From positions 62,001 through 126,000 of the forward strand of contig JAFAYI010000006.1 of NCBI GenBank assembly GCA_019240475.1: a DNA stretch of 64,000 nt. Reading direction: 5' to 3'. Below the pieces are notes generated by a model. It was not told the origin of the DNA. It saw only the letters and a program-made list of their open reading frames with translations, and did not search any database. Source of the stretch: Acidobacteriaceae bacterium (GTDB lineage: Bacteria; Acidobacteriota; Terriglobia; Bryobacterales; Bryobacteraceae). Positions 60,611 to 64,000 of the stretch are shown here, piece by piece; positions within the stretch are counted from its first letter, which is position 1, and every line of letters starts with the position of its first letter. Both the position numbers and the translations under genes were made by a program.

Positions 60611-61296
60611 AGGGAGCGCGGCGAGCTGTTTGCTTGTTGAGCGGCGGATTGGATTCGGCGACCTGCCTGGCGATTGCGCGGCGAGCGGGCTATGAGTGTT
60701 ACTGCCTTTCGTTCGATTACGGGCAGCGGCACCGGGTGGAGCTGGAAGCGGCGGGGCATATGGCGGAGCAGCTAGGCGCGCGGGAGCACCGGATAGTGAA
60801 GATCGACTTGCGGGCGTTCGGCGGGTCGGCGCTGACGAGCGATATCGAGGTGCCGAAAGACCGGGACCCAGCCGCCATGCAGGCAGGCATTCCGGTGACG
60901 TATGTTCCGGCGCGCAATACCATTTTCCTGTCGTTCGCTCTGGCGTACGCGGAGGTGACGGGCGCGGCAGACATATTTATTGGCGTGAATGCGATCGACT
61001 ATTCGGGTTACCCGGATTGCCGGCCGGAGTTTATTCGCGCGTTTGAGACGATGGCGAATCTGGCAACGCGGGCGGGCGGGCAAGGCGATACGAAGATATC
61101 GATTCGCACGCCGCTGATTGAGATGTCGAAGGCGCGGATTGTGCGGCGGGCGGTGGAGTTGGGCGTGGATGTTGGATTGACGCGAAGCTGTTACGAGCCG
61201 GACGCCGAAGGCCGCGCGTGCGGAAGGTGCGATTCGTGCGTGCTGCGCCGGAAGGGTTTTGAAGAGGCGGGATTGAAAGATCCGGCGACGGCCTGA
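60607..61296 (+). CDS. queC: 7-cyano-7-deazaguanine synthase
   Basis: A 229-aa ATP-dependent enzyme converting carboxy-deazaguanine to preQ0 for queuosine. The pyrophosphatase loop [17 protein letters not shown], the FDYGQRH motif, [18 protein letters not shown] and the zinc cysteines in [20 protein letters not shown] fit QueC throughout. ATG overlaps the xseA stop (ATGA). Other queuosine or deazaguanine-DNA genes (queD, queE, dpdA) are not in the window, so tRNA modification is the default role. Confidence 0.96.
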   Translation: MKGARRAVCLLSGGLDSATCLAIARRAGYECYCLSFDYGQRHRVELEAAGHMAEQLGAREHRIVKIDLRAFGGSALTSDIEVPKDRDPAAMQAGIPVTYVPARNTIFLSFALAYAEVTGAADIFIGVNAIDYSGYPDCRPEFIRAFETMANLATRAGGQGDTKISIRTPLIEMSKARIVRRAVELGVDVGLTRSCYEPDAEGRACGRCDSCVLRRKGFEEAGLKDPATA

Positions 61297-61299
61297 AGG

Positions 61300-61821
61300 T
61301 TACGGTGGGCTGGTTGCGCCGTTCGCCGTGGCGGGAGTCAGATTCACGGGCTCGTTTCTGCCGTGCTCGGGATCGTACTGATGCTTTTCCATCCAGGCTT
61401 TGTAAGCCGCTACGGGCTCCTGTTCGAGCGAGCCATTGTGACGCAAGTACACCGAATTTTTCAACTCCACTTTGAGCGAGCAGGATTTTGCCGCGTTGGG
61501 ATTGCCCATGACGGGAAGCACCAATTCCAATTCCCTGCCCGGCTTCTTCCAGCGGGCCAAATAAGTCTCGAAGCCGGATGAGGTCATGAGACGTTCGCCG
61601 CAGCGGAAAGAGTAATCGAAGCCGCGCGCTTCGGAGTTCTCGTAAAGGTTGGCGCGGCCCTCGCCATCGACGAAATCCATCTGTCCGCGGTAATAGTGAG
61701 AATGCTGGCTGACTTGGAAAAGGTGAACACGAAGGGGGAAATCAGCCACGTTCACGTTGCCGGCGGGGGCGGATGCGACGACCGCCAAGCCGATGGAGCA
61801 AGCGAATAGAAGCGCGCGCAT
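61300..61821 (-). CDS. Secreted hypothetical protein (173 aa)
   Basis: Signal peptide MRALLFACSIGLAVVASAPA, then a short beta-rich protein (FPLRVHLFQVSQHSHYYRGQ, LYENSEARGFDYSFRCGERL, ELVLPVMGNPNAAKSCSLKV). The closing part reads AYKAWMEKHQYDPEHGRNEP. It is of a kind common in Acidobacteriota and has no assigned function. It ends three bases from the convergent queC stop. Confidence 0.7.
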   Translation of the reverse strand: MRALLFACSIGLAVVASAPAGNVNVADFPLRVHLFQVSQHSHYYRGQMDFVDGEGRANLYENSEARGFDYSFRCGERLMTSSGFETYLARWKKPGRELELVLPVMGNPNAAKSCSLKVELKNSVYLRHNGSLEQEPVAAYKAWMEKHQYDPEHGRNEPVNLTPATANGATSPP

Positions 61822-61909
61822 GGTGAGAAGCTATCCTCATGGTTAGGATATACGGATATCGGGCAGAGCGGTTGAAACTAGCGAGACCGATCCCCAGATA
61901 CACTGGAGG

Positions 61910-62695
61910 TTGATCTTACGACAACAGGCGCGAATAAGCGCGGTCAGTTATCTCAACACGGTTCCGCTGGTGTGGGGCATGCTGCACGGACGCGAGCGGG
62001 AAGAAGTGGAATTGTCTTTCTCGATTCCCTCGGTGTGCGCGCAGCAGGTGGAGCAAGGCGCGGTGGATCTGGGGCTGGCGCCAGTGGCCGAGATCGCGCG
62101 GCAGCAACTGGAGACGATACCGGGAATAGGGATCGCGTGCCGGGGGCCGGTGCGCAGCATTCTCTTGTTTTCACGCGTGCCGTGGGGACGGATTCGGACG
62201 CTTTGCGCGGATGCAAGCTCACGGACATCGGTGCAACTGGCGCGAGTGATCTTGCGAGAGCGCTACGGCGCAGAGCCGGAGATCTCGGCGAGGGCGCCGG
62301 TGATCGAAGACATGCTGTCGGAGGCCGACGCGGCGCTGGTTATCGGCGATCCGGCGCTGCGCTTGAATCCGGAAGAGCTGCCGTTTGCGTGTTTGGATTT
62401 GGGCGCGGAGTGGCTGGAGTTGACCGGGCTGCCGATGGTATTCGCGGCGTGGGCAGGCAAAGCGGGCCGGCGAACGGGCGAGCTGGAGCGACTGGTTCGC
62501 GGCTCCTATGAATTCGGGCGCAATCGATTGAGCGAGATCGTGGAAGCGGTTTCGATGGCGCATGGCGTTCCGGAGGCGCTCGCGGACCGCTACTTGCGGC
62601 AGCATATCCGATACGAGCTGGGACCGGAAGAGGAGGCGGGATTGGAAACGTTCCTGCGACTTGCAAATTTAAAAACAGTGGCTGCCGAGCTATGA
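61910..62695 (+). CDS. mqnA: Chorismate dehydratase, futalosine pathway
   Basis: A 261-aa periplasmic-binding-fold enzyme of the MqnA family, which dehydrates chorismate to 3-enolpyruvyl-benzoate in menaquinone synthesis. It has RISAVSYLNTVPLVWGMLHG, IPSVCAQQVEQGAVDLGLAP, RGPVRSILLFSRVPWGRIRT and DAALVIGDPALRL. The start is odd: the only canonical candidate near the conserved N-terminus is TTG at 61910, directly adjacent to GGAGG with no spacing. The stop overlaps mqnC by four bases. The pair marks a futalosine menaquinone producer. Confidence 0.9.
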   Translation: MILRQQARISAVSYLNTVPLVWGMLHGREREEVELSFSIPSVCAQQVEQGAVDLGLAPVAEIARQQLETIPGIGIACRGPVRSILLFSRVPWGRIRTLCADASSRTSVQLARVILRERYGAEPEISARAPVIEDMLSEADAALVIGDPALRLNPEELPFACLDLGAEWLELTGLPMVFAAWAGKAGRRTGELERLVRGSYEFGRNRLSEIVEAVSMAHGVPEALADRYLRQHIRYELGPEEEAGLETFLRLANLKTVAAEL

Positions 62696-63723
62696 TTACA
62701 CGCGAGCAGGCGATAGACATGTTCCGGAGCGACGACCTGGTGGGCCTGGGAATGGAAGCCGACGCGGTGCGCAAGCGGCTGCATCCGGAGGGCATCGTCA
62801 GTTACATCATCGACCGCAACATCAACTACACGAATTTCTGCACCGAATATTGCAGCTTCTGTGCGTTCTACCGGCCGATGGGGCACCAGGAAGGCTACAT
62901 TCTGCCGAAGGAAGCGATTCTCGCGAAGATTCAGGAGACTGTGGACCTGGGCGGCACGGGCATCTTGATGCAAGGCGGGCTGCATCCGGACTTGAAGATC
63001 GAGTGGTACGAGGATCTGCTGCGGACCATTAAGTCGCGGTTCGATATCTGGTCCCATTGCTTTTCGGCGCCGGAGCTGATCAACATCGCGGAGGTGAGCG
63101 GGCTATCGCTGCGCGACACGATCGCGCGGCTGAGAGACGCCGGGCTCGATTCCATTCCGGGCGGCGGCGCGGAGATCCTGGACGAGGCGGTGCGCCATCG
63201 CATCAGCAGGCTGAAGTGTTCGACGCAAGATTGGATCGACGTGCACCGGACGGCGCATGCGCTGGGGATGCGGACGACGGCGACCATGATGTTCGGAACT
63301 GGCGAGACGATCGAGCAGCGCATGAATCACTTCGACATCGTGCGGCAGATCCAGGAAGACACGGGCGGGTTCACTGCGTTCATCCCCTGGTTCTTCCAGC
63401 GCGAATATACGTCGCTCGGGCGGTTTGTGAAGCAGGAGGCGACGGCGGTGGAGTATCTGAAGATGCTGGCGCTTTCGCGGATCTATCTCGACAACATTTT
63501 GAATGTGCAGGCGTCGTGGGTGACGCCGGGGCTGAAGGTGTGCCAGCTCGGGCTGCGCTTCGGCGGCAACGACGTGGGCAGCATCATGATCGAAGAGAAC
63601 GTGGTCTCGGCGGCGGGCACGCATCACCGCGCGACGGAAGAGCAACTGCGGCGGCTGATTCGGGACGCGGGGTTTATTCCCAAACAGCGGGACACGTTGT
63701 ATCGGACGTATTTCTTGAAATGA
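62692..63723 (+). CDS. mqnC: Cyclic dehypoxanthinyl futalosine synthase (radical SAM)
   Basis: A 343-aa radical SAM enzyme. NYTNFCTEYCSFCAFYRPMG holds the C-x3-C-x2-C cluster cysteines; GILMQGGLHPDLKIEWYEDL, DSIPGGGAEILDEAVR and TATMMFGTGETIEQRMNH are typical of the MqnC/MqnE/CofH superfamily. PWFFQREYTSLGR near residue 235 and adjacency to mqnA favour MqnC. It cyclises dehypoxanthinyl futalosine. The closely related MqnE would be the alternative, but it acts at an earlier step and has a different cluster context. Confidence 0.9.
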   Translation: MITREQAIDMFRSDDLVGLGMEADAVRKRLHPEGIVSYIIDRNINYTNFCTEYCSFCAFYRPMGHQEGYILPKEAILAKIQETVDLGGTGILMQGGLHPDLKIEWYEDLLRTIKSRFDIWSHCFSAPELINIAEVSGLSLRDTIARLRDAGLDSIPGGGAEILDEAVRHRISRLKCSTQDWIDVHRTAHALGMRTTATMMFGTGETIEQRMNHFDIVRQIQEDTGGFTAFIPWFFQREYTSLGRFVKQEATAVEYLKMLALSRIYLDNILNVQASWVTPGLKVCQLGLRFGGNDVGSIMIEENVVSAAGTHHRATEEQLRRLIRDAGFIPKQRDTLYRTYFLK

Positions 63724-63777
63724 GCGCCCCCGGCGCGGCAGGCGGACGGGGCCTGCGCGAAATGGGGCCGGTTGAAG

Positions 63778-64000
63778 TTACTGCCGCGAGATGGTCAGCC
63801 TATGCTGCACGGGCGCGCGGTAAGGGATGGCGCGCGACATCTCGTCGCGTTGAATGCCCACCAGGTAGGCTTTCCGGTCGCTCCTGGCAAAGCGCAGGCC
63901 GGGCGCTATACCGGGCGCCGAAGCCAAAGGAAAGCTAAGGGCGAGGGCGGCTTTTCCGGAGCCCTGCACCGTGACAATTCCGGAGTCGGTTTCTTGCACG
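63778..64000 (-). CDS. C-terminus of an unidentified protein (partial)
   Basis: The minus-strand frame from the window edge to the stop at 63778 gives at least 73 residues: SGIVTVQGSGKAALALSFPL, GLRFARSDRKAYLVGIQRDE and AIPYRAPVQHRLTIS. The composition suggests a beta-rich, perhaps exported domain. The start lies outside the window, so no family can be assigned. It is convergent with mqnC, 54 bp apart. Confidence 0.5.
   Translation of the reverse strand, partial: VQETDSGIVTVQGSGKAALALSFPLASAPGIAPGLRFARSDRKAYLVGIQRDEMSRAIPYRAPVQHRLTISRQ

Noticed and set aside
60607..61296. queC as part of a 7-deazaguanine DNA-modification (Dpd) island
   Set aside because: No dpd genes or other preQ0 genes nearby; overlap is with xseA only.

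Overview
The window reads as a piece of an Acidobacteriota chromosome, most likely a Bryobacterales/Solibacter-like lineage. The basis is the high GC content and the presence of a VWFA-related acidobacterial secreted protein, an Oar-type TonB-dependent receptor with a carboxypeptidase-regulatory N-terminus, a PEP-CTERM protein, an STGP-type acidobacterial hypothetical protein, PknB/PP2C/FHA signalling, and the futalosine menaquinone route (mqnA, mqnC). No rRNA, tRNA or CRISPR array was seen. The assignment is an inference from gene families; no phylogeny was run.

Layout. 1-8.7 kb: surface-glycan region with a glycosyltransferase cut by the window edge, a secreted alpha/beta hydrolase, a TIGR01777 oxidoreductase, a polysaccharide pyruvyl transferase, a PLP-dependent decarboxylase, an orphan Wzt-type ABC ATPase and a NusG/UpxY-type antiterminator. 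8.7-11.8 kb: hemB, a heptose adenylyltransferase-GmhB phosphatase fusion and a separate heptose kinase, all on the minus strand. 11.9-15.3 kb: acylphosphatase, M28 peptidase, hypothetical protein. 15.3-18.7 kb: a vapBC locus whose vapC is split by a 2.7-kb IS1595-family element carrying a Panacea-type toxin-antitoxin operon and another passenger gene. 19-28.4 kb: secreted and membrane proteins, LigT-like protein, xerD, CCA-adding enzyme, sulfite reductase. 28.6-32.7 kb: PEP-CTERM protein, then a lower-GC helicase/DUF2290 pair that looks like a defence module. 32.8-41 kb: VWFA protein, TonB receptor, recJ. 41-45.2 kb: an AAA ATPase (interrupted by a -1 frameshift at A AAG GGC), a degenerate ATPase/TPR partner, cytidine deaminase and a methyltransferase, closely packed. 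46.4-49.9 kb: pdxR-pdxS-pdxT and a low-molecular-weight phosphatase/arsenate reductase-like gene. 50.4-51.4 kb: a small lower-GC membrane gene pair. 51.5-56.3 kb: kinase, PP2C phosphatase, FHA protein and protease-FHA protein. 56.5-59.1 kb: stress proteins and glnA. 59.2-63.7 kb: xseA-queC, mqnA-mqnC. A partial gene ends the window.

Most striking result: the two ends of the IS1595-family element (15438 and 18109) can be placed to within a base or so. The 29-bp terminal inverted repeats match at 25 positions and are flanked by 8-bp target copies matching at 7. Removing the element rejoins a 141-codon PIN-domain vapC reading frame. So a toxin-antitoxin-bearing transporter IS has landed inside the toxin gene of another toxin-antitoxin locus. 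Other candidates for new biology are the helicase/DUF2290 pair, the ATPase/TPR/deaminase cluster with its possible programmed frameshift, and the palindromes in front of pdxR, cysI, xerD and vapB.
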